The translations under genes and the position numbers were made by a program. This document shows positions 1-6,490 of a stretch of DNA of 54,250 nucleotides, in pieces (position 1 is the first letter of the stretch; each line of letters opens with the position of its first letter). The stretch comes from Puniceicoccaceae bacterium 5H (GTDB lineage: Bacteria; Verrucomicrobiota; Verrucomicrobiia; Opitutales; Oceanipulchritudinaceae). The notes under the pieces are model-generated. The model did not search any database. It was not told the origin of the DNA and was given only the letters and a program-made list of their open reading frames with translations. The stretch covers positions 1 to 54,250 of the forward strand of contig WOUP01000020.1 in the NCBI GenBank assembly GCA_009772895.1, given 5' to 3'.

Positions 1-83
1 ACGCGACCGCACAGATCCTCCAACATTCTTCAGGGCAACTCTGTCAGAACCTCTTCAAGCATGCCAAATATGCCCCAGAATAG

Positions 84-311
84 ATGGAAAATGCTCTAGT
101 CTTTCCGGGTTGGTTTGTTCGCACGGAAAACCTGGGCGCAGCGTATGTGCTGAACCCAAAGGGCGTGCGTTCACTCGTGACCAAATATCGTCCGGCTAAG
201 TCTATCGAAGAGGGGCAGTTACGGCGCATCGTCTACCAACTGAGCCGACTCTGCGTGGTAAAGGACGACGAGGCGGACGGCGCCCAGAAGAAAAAAGCCC
301 GCCGCGGCTGA
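84..311 (+). CDS. Possible small hypothetical protein (75 aa)
   Basis: A 75-residue frame with a mixed, protein-like composition and a basic tail (KKKARRG). It is convergent with the citramalate synthase gene and ends 27 bp from that gene's stop. The first 230 bases are less GC-rich than what follows. No motif is recognised and no clear ribosome binding site is visible. A competing minus-strand frame (44-229) looks less natural. It may be the end of a larger locus outside the window, or not a gene. Confidence 0.3.
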   Translation: MENALVFPGWFVRTENLGAAYVLNPKGVRSLVTKYRPAKSIEEGQLRRIVYQLSRLCVVKDDEADGAQKKKARRG

Positions 312-337
312 GGGCCGGGACGGGCGAGAAAGCGTGC

Positions 338-1960
338 CTAGACGGGCGTGGCGGCAGAGGGCACGACGCCGGACTGCTGGAGCTTCATCAGCTTGTAGCG
401 GTAGGAGTCGCGCAGGGCCTGCCAGCTGGCCTCTATGATGTTGGGCGAGGCGCCGCAGGTCCACCACTCGTGTTCGTCGTCACTGGAGTTGATCAGCACT
501 TGCACGATGGAATCGGACCCGCTGTTGGACTGAAGGATGCGGACCTTGTAGTCGACCAGGCGCACATTGGCCAGCTCCGGGAAGTGCGTGCCGAAGGCCC
601 GCCGCGCCGCCTGGTCGAGTGCGCCGACGGGACCCTCGCTCTCGGCGATGGCCAGATGCACCTCGTCGTCGCCGTTGACGCGCAGCTTGATCACGGCCTC
701 GGCGATCACTTCGTCATGCTCGCGCACCACCTCGGAGATCGTGCGGTAGCTGACGAGCTTGAAGTTGTCCTCCAGCCCGTGGAAGAACTCGTTGAGCAGC
801 ACCTCGAAGGAGGCATCGGCGTTCTCAAACTCGTAGCCGCGGTTCTCTAGCTCCTTCAGGCGCTGGAGGAAGTCGCGCATCTGCGGGCTCTTGTGGTCGA
901 TCTCGAGCCCGAGCTCGGCCGCCTTCATCGCCACGCTGCTGCCACCGGCCATGTCACTGAGCAAGATGCGCTGGCGGTTGCCCACCACTTCGGGCTCGAT
1001 GTGCTCGTAGCTGCGGGCGACCTTTTGCGCGGCGTTGGCGTGCACCCCACCCTTGTGGGCAAAGGCGCTCTGACCGACCCACGGGGCCTTCTTGTTGGCC
1101 GCCTGGTTGGCGTAGCGGGCGATCTCGAGCGAAAACGAGCGCCAGTTTTTCAGCTCGTCGCGGCAATTGACCGGGTAATCGAGCTTGAACGCGAGGTTGG
1201 GCACGATCGAGGTCAGGTCGGCATTGCCGACGCGCTCGCCGTAGCCGTTCATCGTGCCCTGCACCATCGTGGCGCCGGCTTCGACCCCGGCCACGCTCAG
1301 GGCGACGCCGAGACCGCAGTCGTTGTGGCAGTGCATACCGACGGGCGTGCCCGGGAAGCGGGCCACGACCTTGCGCACGGTCTCCTGGAGCCAGCTGACC
1401 ATCGAACCGCCGTTGGTATCGCAGAGCACGAGGAACTTCGCGCCCCCACGTTGCGCCGCGTCCAGCGTGGCCAGCGCGTATTCGGGATCGTCCTTGTAGC
1501 CGTCGAAGAAGTGCTCCGCATCGTAGATCACCTCACGGCCCTTGCCGGTGAGGAAGCGCACGGAATCTTCGATCATGCGCAGGTTTTCCTCCGCCGTGGT
1601 GCGCAGGACCTCGGTCACGTGCAGCAACCAGGTCTTGCCGAAGATGGTGACGACGGGCGTGTCGGCGGCGACGAGCGTAGCCAGTTGCGGGTCCTCCTCA
1701 GCCGTGACGTTGGCGCGACGGGTGGAGCCGAAGGCCGCGAGACGGGCGTGCTGAAACTTCACCCCCTTGGCCAGATCGAAGAAGGCCATGTCGCGCGGAT
1801 TACTGCCGGGCCAACCGCCTTCGATGTAGTCGAAGCCCATGGCATCCATGCGCTGGGCGATCAGCAGCTTGTCCTTGGCGGAAAAGGAGATGCCCTCCCC
1901 CTGCGTGCCGTCGCGCAAGGTGGTATCATAAACAAAAACGGGCGATTTCTCGGAACTCAT
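338..1960 (-). CDS. cimA: (R)-citramalate synthase
   Basis: A 540-residue protein of the alpha-isopropylmalate/homocitrate synthase family. It condenses acetyl-CoA with pyruvate to citramalate, the first step of the threonine-independent route to isoleucine, in the cytoplasm. The N-terminus carries the family signature TTLRDGTQGEG (residues 13-23, metal-binding D17) followed by the GFDYIEGGWPGSNPRD block typical of CimA rather than LeuA. The metal-binding HCHND motif is at residues 210-214. Residues from about 390 form the LeuA_dimer-type regulatory domain, where isoleucine feedback usually acts. Length fits the longer CimA type. It stands alone on the minus strand, with about 370 bp of non-coding DNA between it and the tRNA gene. 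A LeuA-like enzyme is possible but less likely given the N-terminal block. Confidence 0.93.
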   Translation of the reverse strand: MSSEKSPVFVYDTTLRDGTQGEGISFSAKDKLLIAQRMDAMGFDYIEGGWPGSNPRDMAFFDLAKGVKFQHARLAAFGSTRRANVTAEEDPQLATLVAADTPVVTIFGKTWLLHVTEVLRTTAEENLRMIEDSVRFLTGKGREVIYDAEHFFDGYKDDPEYALATLDAAQRGGAKFLVLCDTNGGSMVSWLQETVRKVVARFPGTPVGMHCHNDCGLGVALSVAGVEAGATMVQGTMNGYGERVGNADLTSIVPNLAFKLDYPVNCRDELKNWRSFSLEIARYANQAANKKAPWVGQSAFAHKGGVHANAAQKVARSYEHIEPEVVGNRQRILLSDMAGGSSVAMKAAELGLEIDHKSPQMRDFLQRLKELENRGYEFENADASFEVLLNEFFHGLEDNFKLVSYRTISEVVREHDEVIAEAVIKLRVNGDDEVHLAIAESEGPVGALDQAARRAFGTHFPELANVRLVDYKVRILQSNSGSDSIVQVLINSSDDEHEWWTCGASPNIIEASWQALRDSYRYKLMKLQQSGVVPSAATPV

Positions 1961-2330
1961 GTCAAAATAGCAAAAGTGCAGTCTTGGGTAGGGCCTCGTT
2001 GAGGCAAACGAAAAGATCGGGCTGGTGAGGCAGCCACGTGCGCTCCAAAACCAGAAGGAACGCGAAAGAAGGCCAGGTCAACAGGGCCGGACGGCCAATT
2101 TTGCACAAGCTACAGCCGGCCCCTCAGCTAATAATGAGGGCGCCAATAATCAGTCCGAGATTGAGCTGATGGCTGGACATGCTTCCCCTAGGAAGCCCCA
2201 GAAGCCGCCGCCGGTCAAGCCTCTTATCCAGCTGCGCGCCGTCGCGGCCATGCCGGCCCGACCACCGCGCTCGCAGATTTTCCGATTGCCAGCCCACGCC
2301 CCGCCGCCTTTAGTCTGGTTCTTTCGTCCC
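1961..2330. other. Intergenic region between cimA and tRNA-Ser
   Basis: No convincing gene. The frames here are low-complexity shadows of GC-rich DNA. It should hold the cimA promoter (minus strand) and the tRNA promoter (plus strand), but no clear -35/-10 pair could be chosen. Two short hairpins are visible: GCCTC-GTT-GAGGC at 1993-2005 and CCCTC/GAGGG at 2121-2140. Neither has a T-run that would make it a terminator. Confidence 0.5.
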
Positions 2331-2420
2331 GGAGGCTTGGCAGAGTGGACGAATGCGGCGGTCTTGAAAACCGCAGAGCCCGCAAGGGTTCCGGGGGTTC
2401 GAATCCCTCAGCCTCCGCCA
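2331..2420 (+). tRNA. tRNA-Ser (anticodon TGA)
   Basis: A class II tRNA with acceptor stem GGAGGCT/AGCCTCC and an encoded CCA end (2418-2420). The anticodon stem is GCGGT/ACCGC with loop CTTGAAA, giving anticodon TGA at 2365-2367, which reads UCA. A long variable arm (GAGCCCGCAAGGGTTCC) and the T-arm GGTTCGAATCC are present. All features fit serine. The Mu-like prophage begins about 40 bp downstream and leaves the gene intact. Confidence 0.97.
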
Positions 2421-2457
2421 TCTAAGTGGAGGCTGGTTCTACCTGTAAATTGCGCCG

Positions 2458-2462
2458 CTTTT
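2458..2462. repeat. Left copy of target-site duplication (CTTTT/CTTT)
   Basis: CTTTT at 2458-2462 reappears immediately after the right phage end (42519-42523). If the element starts with the TG at 2462-2463, the duplication is 4 bp (CTTT). If it is the 5 bp usual for Mu, the element starts with G at 2463. Either reading restores the same empty site, gccgCTTTTagtccgg. Confidence 0.75.
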
Positions 2463-2508
2463 GTAATGCGCAAAGAGGTTTGTCCAAAAGTGCAGTAGGT
2501 TTGTACTT
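2462..2508. mobile_element. Left transposon end with MuA-type binding boxes L1 and L2
   Basis: L1 is AGGTTTGTCC at 2476-2485, starting 14 bp from the end. L2 is AGGTTTGTAC at 2497-2506, one mismatch from L1 and 21 bp further in. The 13-mer GCAGTAGGTTTGT at L2 also occurs at right-end box R3. These are the expected transposase sites. A weak promoter (TTGTCC at 2480, 16-bp spacer, TGTACT at 2502) overlaps them and is only a possibility. Confidence 0.8.
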
Positions 2509-2522
2509 TTTCCCGGAGCAGG

Positions 2523-2560
2523 CCATTTCCCGAGGCTGCTCTGCATAGCTCGGAAAATGG
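2523..2560 (+). other. Imperfect 12-bp hairpin near left end
   Basis: CCATTTCCCGAG (2523-2534) pairs with CTCGGAAAATGG (2549-2560) with a single mismatch. It lies between the L boxes and a rho-independent terminator at 2600-2623, so a short structured transcript could run across both. No protein frame covers it. Confidence 0.5.
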
Positions 2561-2599
2561 TTTTGCACGGGCTTTGAACAACACTTGATCGTTTCGCCA

Positions 2600-2623
2600 C
2601 CGGCTTTCATGCCGGCTTTTTTT
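2600..2623 (+). terminator. Rho-independent terminator, plus strand
   Basis: Stem CCGGC (2600-2604) and GCCGG (2611-2615) with loop TTTCAT, followed by CTTTTTTT. It would stop plus-strand transcription entering from the tRNA-Ser side, or end a short RNA starting in the left end. It would thereby insulate the operators and small genes that follow. Confidence 0.7.
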
Positions 2624-2639
2624 GTTCATTTTTATGAAC
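2624..2639. promoter_or_regulatory. Operator-like palindrome 1 (GTTCAT-TTTT-ATGAAC)
   Basis: A perfect 6-bp inverted repeat with a 4-bp centre. A second site of the same form, GTTCA-N6-TGAAC, lies at 2656-2671, with centres 32 bp apart (about three helical turns). This is the geometry expected for cooperative dimer binding. The nearby HTH protein (2874-3101) is the natural candidate to bind it. Confidence 0.65.
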
Positions 2640-2655
2640 TAAACTCTTGCGGAGT

Positions 2656-2671
2656 GTTCAATTATCTGAAC
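2656..2671. promoter_or_regulatory. Operator-like palindrome 2 (GTTCA-ATTATC-TGAAC)
   Basis: The second 16-bp site, with perfect 5-bp outer arms and the same orientation and length as the site at 2624. A possible promoter (TTGCGG at 2647, AACAAT at 2669) overlaps it, so occupancy would block the 22-aa peptide transcript. The last base also begins the next hairpin. Confidence 0.6.
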
Positions 2672-2716
2672 AATGGAAACCGTCGGAGGCACTGAGGCTT
2701 CCGACGGTTTCCATTG
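2671..2716. repeat. Perfect 17-bp inverted repeat (leader hairpin)
   Basis: caatggaaaccgtcgga (2671-2687) is perfectly repeated in inverse orientation at 2700-2716, with a 12-nt loop. It lies in the leader of the tiny membrane-peptide gene, 24 bp before its start codon. It has no T-run on either side, so it is not a standard terminator. It could stabilise the mRNA, end or process the leftward late transcript arriving from the other side, or be a protein binding site. Confidence 0.8.
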
Positions 2717-2719
2717 AAA

Positions 2720-2855
2720 TACCAAACATAAGGAGGAAAGATGATCGAACTGATCATCGTCCTCTTGCTGATCTTGTTGATCTTGCGAGAGGACCGCAGG
2801 GAACGGTAATCATCCCCCGCCCGGCTCGCACCCGGGCGGCCTCCTATGTTTGGTA
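2720..2855 (+). promoter_or_regulatory. Fold-back inverted repeat sequestering the SD of the 22-aa peptide
   Basis: taccaaacataaggagg (2720-2736) pairs with cctcctatgtttggta (2840-2855) over 16 bp with one bulged A. The two arms flank the tiny ORF. The left arm contains its AGGAGG ribosome binding site, so a full-length transcript would hide the site. Such 5'-3' fold-back is known in type I toxin mRNAs of the Hok and Fst type. Function here is inferred from the layout only. Confidence 0.7.
2741..2809 (+). CDS. 22-aa single-span membrane peptide (type I toxin-like)
   Basis: ATG at 2741 follows a perfect AGGAGG by four bases (AGGAGGAAAGATG), the strongest ribosome binding site in the left end. 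The peptide starts MIELIIVLLLILL, forms one hydrophobic helix over about residues 3-15 and ends with the charged tail REDRRER. This form is shared by type I toxins and by small phage membrane peptides. The ribosome binding site is inside a long-range inverted repeat (2720-2736 with 2840-2855), and a 17-bp hairpin and two operator-like sites lie upstream. It is convergent with the phage late operon, so read-through from that operon would be antisense to it. It could instead be a superinfection-exclusion or lysis-timing peptide. No homology search was possible. Confidence 0.65.
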   Translation: MIELIIVLLLILLILREDRRER

Positions 2856-2873
2856 ACTTACCACCAAACACCT

Positions 2874-3101
2874 ATGGATCAAGTCAAATACCACGACTGG
2901 GAAGACCTGCGCCAAGCACTGCATGAGTTCTGCAAGTCCAAGCGCGGCCGAGTGAGCGAACTAGCCGAGGCCATCGGCTACCCCCGCAACCGGGTCACCC
3001 GTTGGCTGAACGGTGAGATGGAACCGGCTTTTACTCCCGGATGGAAGATGCTGAACTGGTTGCTCAGCCACGGTCAAAGAACAGACGCAGTGGAGCGCTA
3101 G
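2874..3101 (+). CDS. Small HTH DNA-binding protein, left-end regulator
   Basis: A 75-residue protein with a Cro/XRE-like helix-turn-helix in the segment RVSELAEAIGYPRNRVTRWL, followed by a tryptophan-containing helix (GWKMLNWLL). ATG at 2874 is preferred; an in-frame TTG at 2850 would add eight residues. Neither has a strong ribosome binding site. It lies 64 bp after the 22-aa peptide gene on the same strand, and probably shares its promoter. Its stop codon overlaps the stop of the last late gene (3098) on the other strand. It may bind the paired GTTCA-N6-TGAAC sites upstream and act as repressor of the left-end module. Confidence 0.7.
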   Translation: MDQVKYHDWEDLRQALHEFCKSKRGRVSELAEAIGYPRNRVTRWLNGEMEPAFTPGWKMLNWLLSHGQRTDAVER

Positions 3102-3547
3102 TCCGCAATCAGGCCATTGCCTCCGGTGACGCGGAGGCGCGCCCGGTAGAGGTCGATGGTGTTCATGCTGGCTTCGAGTGCGCTGCGCAGGTTGTCGATG
3201 TAGTCAGCCTGGGTCACCATCTGATTTCGCAGCTGGTCGATAAAATCAGCTTGCACCGTGACTTGGTCACGGAGCGCCTCACAAAGGTCTCGCAGAGCCC
3301 GGACCTCAGCTTGGGCGGGCGGATCAGACACGGGAAGCGCGGTAAAGTCATCATCTGCCGGCAAGTCGGTACGATCTACGCCTGCTGCCGGCTCGTCAGA
3401 CCGATCAACGCCGCCTGTAGGCAGGTTGGACCGGTCAACTGGAGCGACGGCGGGGCGGCGGGGGATCGCAACCAATCGGCCGCCACGCTGCTGCAGGATG
3501 TCGCCTTCGGCTCCGCCCTGGATGGACATGGGAACGCTTACTGGCAT
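3098..3547 (-). CDS. Last late-operon gene: coiled-coil protein with VDRS repeats
   Basis: A 149-residue protein of unknown function. Residues about 37-66 hold three imperfect copies of a VDRS.LP.GG unit (PVDRSNLPTGG, VDRSDEPAAG, VDRTDLPADD). The second half is a heptad-rich helix with a near-duplicated unit (QVTVQADFIDQLRNQ and QMVTQADYIDNLRSA). The start overlaps the end of the acyl-carrier-like gene by 10 bp, so translation is probably coupled. Position after the tail hub suggests a virion or tail-associated role, but nothing proves it. It ends tail-to-tail with the left-end HTH gene, overlapping by 4 bp. Confidence 0.75.
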   Translation of the reverse strand: MPVSVPMSIQGGAEGDILQQRGGRLVAIPRRPAVAPVDRSNLPTGGVDRSDEPAAGVDRTDLPADDDFTALPVSDPPAQAEVRALRDLCEALRDQVTVQADFIDQLRNQMVTQADYIDNLRSALEASMNTIDLYRARLRVTGGNGLIAD

Positions 3548-3762
3548 CGGTGCTTCTCCTCAATGAGAGTTGCGAGGTCCGCCACGGTTGTGAGACCGAG
3601 CATTTCGCGGGGCTCGATGATCACCCCATGTGCGTCCTCGATGACGCACAGGCAGTCGACCAGTTCAAGGGAGTCGCCCAGGCTAAGTAAAGGCGTAGCC
3701 GGTCCTACGTCTGGCTGTTCAAAGTGGGCGGCGAGCTGTTGGCATAGGGCTTCGGTGATCAT
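3538..3762 (-). CDS. Acyl-carrier-protein-like protein
   Basis: A 74-residue protein with the layout of an acyl or peptidyl carrier protein. It has an acidic helix 1, then LGDSLELVDCLCVIED with Ser31 in the DSL position where the phosphopantetheine arm is attached. The late part (EPREMLGLTTVADLATLIEE) matches the TvxDL helix of carrier proteins. Length is close to the usual 75-80 residues. The ATG overlaps the stop of the tail hub gene (ATGA) and its end overlaps the next gene, so it belongs to the late operon. No synthase or phosphopantetheinyl transferase is encoded in the phage; modification would depend on the host. A carrier protein among tail genes is unusual. It could also be a fold relative that has lost acyl transfer. 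Confidence 0.72.
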   Translation of the reverse strand: MITEALCQQLAAHFEQPDVGPATPLLSLGDSLELVDCLCVIEDAHGVIIEPREMLGLTTVADLATLIEEKHRCQ

Positions 3763-6044
3763 ACCACGATTTTGATTTCGGTGATGTCGGCCTCGACCGG
3801 CGAGGCGAGTTGGCTGCTGGCCCCATTGATCGGGTTCAGCGGGTCGCGATAGGCCGCGACCGGGTCGGCCACGTCTTGGGCGAATGGGTCTTGCCCGTCA
3901 ACGTCATTGCCAAGGTGTTCGCTGTAGGAGGCTGCAGCGCCCCAGTCCGGCGAGAAAGTACCGGCGGCGCTGCCGGTGGTGTCGTCGCGGTCATAGGCGG
4001 CCTGCGTGGCCGTCTCTGCGTCTTCTACCTCTTTGTTCGCGACCGTGCGCAAGCGTATGTGGCGCTTCAATTCTACGTCGTCCGGGTGATTGCCGCCCGT
4101 CCGCTCGAACCGAATCGAATCACTGGTGAAGATACCGAAGCAGTCGGCCGTCCCCATGAAGCCCACGGCCGTTGGTGCACGCATGAGGGGTGATCCGCCG
4201 TTTGCGTCGTAGGAAAAAGGAGTCCCGCCGAAGGCTCCGCACTCCACGTCGATCAGGTAGCGCCGCTCGATCGTCGGGTGCGGCGTGGGCGATGAGTTGA
4301 TGCGGATAACCGACCAGAGGGGCGCAGTCTCATGGCTGTTGGTGGCGGCCGGCGTGTCGATCGCGCGCTGGCCAATGACGACATACAGGCCACCAGTGGC
4401 ATTGCGCTCGAGCAGCTTGCCCCATTCGAAATCCTCAAATGCAGTCCGGATGGTGATGTCCAGGGCGACAAAGGAGCCATTGATCACGCGCCAGCCGTTG
4501 ACGGTGAAGGCGATGGCGGGCTTGGCGAGCGCACCCAGGCTGGTCCAATCAGCAGCCGCGCTCCAAGTGAAATCAACCCTGGCTGAGGTCACTTGGCTGT
4601 TCGGACGCGCCCAGGCGACCAGAAGGCCGTCTTGAGCAGTGCCGCGCAAGTTGGTGGGCAAGGTGCCGAGCCGCACGTAGGCCGGCGCGGGGCCATCGAC
4701 CGGGATTTCATAATTCCAACCCTCCACAGTCTCAGTGTCTTCACGAAGGTAGGTTCGGTCGACGTCCGCGCGGATTTGGACCGTCCGCTTCTCCTTGACC
4801 TCTACGTTGCGGACGATCACACGCCACGTCTGGCCGTCGTGCGGGACTGTGAGCACGTCTCCGTTGCGGATCTCGGCAAAGGAAGGCATCAGGGTTGCCT
4901 GGTATGGAATCGGCGGCACGGCTTGCGGCCGGCCGAGCAGGTTGACCACTTTGTTGGCCACCGAAAACTTGGTGATGGAATCACCCGGGACTTCTTTTTC
5001 TTCGTCGGTCTCACTCTTGTCAGATGCCCCTTCGTCGACGTAGCGGGCAAGGTTTTCGGTGCCGTCCCGATCGTCAAAGCTGCACGTGAAGTGCCACGGC
5101 ACCTCTTCCCAAGTGTCAGGAGTGAGAGTCGCCTTGATGATGTCGTGCTTCGTGAGGGCAAAGCTGACCGCCTTACCTGGTGCATCTTCAGTGATGACCA
5201 AGCGGCCGTCGGCCCCTTCGCGGTAGAAGAAGCCGCCTTGGTCCGACATCCGGCCAAGGAACTTGCGGGCGGTTTCCTTCTCGGCCTTCTTCGGCGAGAA
5301 CCACAGCCCGCGGCTGATGTGCTCTTCGGCGAGTGCCTCGAAGCTCGCTTTGTCGAGCTCGGTGGCGTCGCGTCGCATTCCATATATCGGATCGAGCAGG
5401 TAATCGTAGACCACCTCCGGAAGCAGCACGTCGCCGTCTTCCTCATGGGCTGAAATGTCCAGCAGGTTTGGCACCCGCACCCTAGTCAGCAGGATGTTCG
5501 GTGGAGCGCCGTTGCGTCCGAAGAAGAGGTCGTCGGCTACAAAGTAGGGCTTCCAGCGCCGGGCGGGTTGTTGGGCGAAAGCTTCGAGCATCGCGTCCGG
5601 CAGCTGGTCTTCTGTCCCCCAATACATTCGGATCTTGCCCAGGTTCGTCGTGAAAATGGTGGGAGCGGTCGTGACGCCTGGGCGGTTCAGAGTGCCCTGG
5701 AATAGCACGTCGCCACCGCTCGATTGATAGGGCCCATCGGAGGCTTCCAGGCGCTCAATGCGCGTAAGCGGTCCCAGGCCAAAGCTCATGGCGTAGGTTC
5801 CATAGTATTCGTAGCCAATCGTGATCGTCTCGCTCGACTTCTTTCCGGTTTTGATCTTTTGACGAACGGGAATCTTCTTCTTGCCCCAAATGGGCGTCCT
5901 GAATTCGCCTGCCGTGCGATGCCATCCCCAATAGACGGTCGACGGTCGATTGCCGACATTCGTGGCGATCGAGTCATTCTTGAGATTCGCAAACGTTTCG
6001 TCTGGCTGTTCAACCGGAACAATCTGTTTCAGCGTAGGCGTCAT
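3759..6044 (-). CDS. Tail tip/hub protein (phage-tail_3 / J-like)
   Basis: A 761-residue baseplate hub of siphovirus type, which caps the tail tube and takes part in host recognition. The N-terminal two-thirds (GTYAMSFGLGPLTRI..., YDYLLDPIYGMRR, RGLWFSPKKAEKETARKFLG, then QIRADVDRTYLRED) resembles the tip-attachment/phage-tail_3 family found in gene transfer agents and Mu-like siphophages. The C-terminal third is beta-rich with fibronectin-like stretches. It follows the NlpC/P60 gene, overlapping by 4 bp, in the order typical of GTA-like tail tips (BR0599-type protein, peptidase, hub). It precedes the acyl-carrier-like gene. Confidence 0.82.
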   Translation of the reverse strand: MTPTLKQIVPVEQPDETFANLKNDSIATNVGNRPSTVYWGWHRTAGEFRTPIWGKKKIPVRQKIKTGKKSSETITIGYEYYGTYAMSFGLGPLTRIERLEASDGPYQSSGGDVLFQGTLNRPGVTTAPTIFTTNLGKIRMYWGTEDQLPDAMLEAFAQQPARRWKPYFVADDLFFGRNGAPPNILLTRVRVPNLLDISAHEEDGDVLLPEVVYDYLLDPIYGMRRDATELDKASFEALAEEHISRGLWFSPKKAEKETARKFLGRMSDQGGFFYREGADGRLVITEDAPGKAVSFALTKHDIIKATLTPDTWEEVPWHFTCSFDDRDGTENLARYVDEGASDKSETDEEKEVPGDSITKFSVANKVVNLLGRPQAVPPIPYQATLMPSFAEIRNGDVLTVPHDGQTWRVIVRNVEVKEKRTVQIRADVDRTYLREDTETVEGWNYEIPVDGPAPAYVRLGTLPTNLRGTAQDGLLVAWARPNSQVTSARVDFTWSAAADWTSLGALAKPAIAFTVNGWRVINGSFVALDITIRTAFEDFEWGKLLERNATGGLYVVIGQRAIDTPAATNSHETAPLWSVIRINSSPTPHPTIERRYLIDVECGAFGGTPFSYDANGGSPLMRAPTAVGFMGTADCFGIFTSDSIRFERTGGNHPDDVELKRHIRLRTVANKEVEDAETATQAAYDRDDTTGSAAGTFSPDWGAAASYSEHLGNDVDGQDPFAQDVADPVAAYRDPLNPINGASSQLASPVEADITEIKIVV

Positions 6045-6490
6045 CGTGGGCCAATCAGACGGATGCAGACGGCGGCTTGAGCCAGCCAGTCAGGGGTGAA
6101 GGTGACCTCGGCAACGCCATCGATGTGGAGGTGCCAAATCGTTTCGCGGTCGATCACGATCGCCGAGTGAAAGACGCCGTTAAAGAAGCCGATCCAGTCG
6201 CCGAACTGCCGATCCTCGATCCCGACTTCGACCGCCTCAGCCGCCTGATGGATCGCCGCCACACAGCGCTGAAGGCCCTTGCGCGTTCGCGCGTAGCTGA
6301 AATAACCTGCCTTGGAGTCGATCTTGCCAATGGCGCCCGTACGAGCGAAACACTCTCTCGGCGCGGTAAAGCAGTCGCCGAATCGGCCCGGGAGACAGTA
6401 GCGGCTGTGGAAGCGCGCGCCCGCCCAGGAGGCCATGGCGGCCCGCAGGGCTTCTGCATGATCGGGATGGGAATAGAAGCCGGGGGTCAT
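6041..6490 (-). CDS. NlpC/P60-type tail-tip cysteine peptidase
   Basis: A 149-residue protein with a probable catalytic Cys40 in GDCFTAPRECF and His108 in VFHSAIVID. A further His122 in WHLHIDG may complete the site. Layout and size match the phage cell-wall peptidase (NlpC/P60) that sits between the BR0599-like protein and the hub in GTA-like tails. It is expected to cut peptidoglycan locally during DNA entry. Start and stop overlap both neighbours by 4 bp, showing a tightly coupled operon. The catalytic assignment is by eye. Confidence 0.72.
   Translation of the reverse strand: MTPGFYSHPDHAEALRAAMASWAGARFHSRYCLPGRFGDCFTAPRECFARTGAIGKIDSKAGYFSYARTRKGLQRCVAAIHQAAEAVEVGIEDRQFGDWIGFFNGVFHSAIVIDRETIWHLHIDGVAEVTFTPDWLAQAAVCIRLIGPR

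Noticed and set aside
893-2002. 369-aa plus-strand frame opposite citramalate synthase
   Set aside because: It lies wholly antisense to a clearly conserved enzyme, is rich in H, V, G and A as expected for a GC-rich shadow frame, and has no family motif.
2025-2498. 157-aa plus-strand frame across the tRNA and phage left end
   Set aside because: It reads through tRNA-Ser and the prophage junction, so it cannot be an ancestral gene, and its composition is low-complexity P/A/Q.
2850-2873. TTG start for the left-end HTH protein
   Set aside because: It lies inside the right arm of the fold-back repeat and has no ribosome binding site; ATG 2874 is simpler, though not proven.
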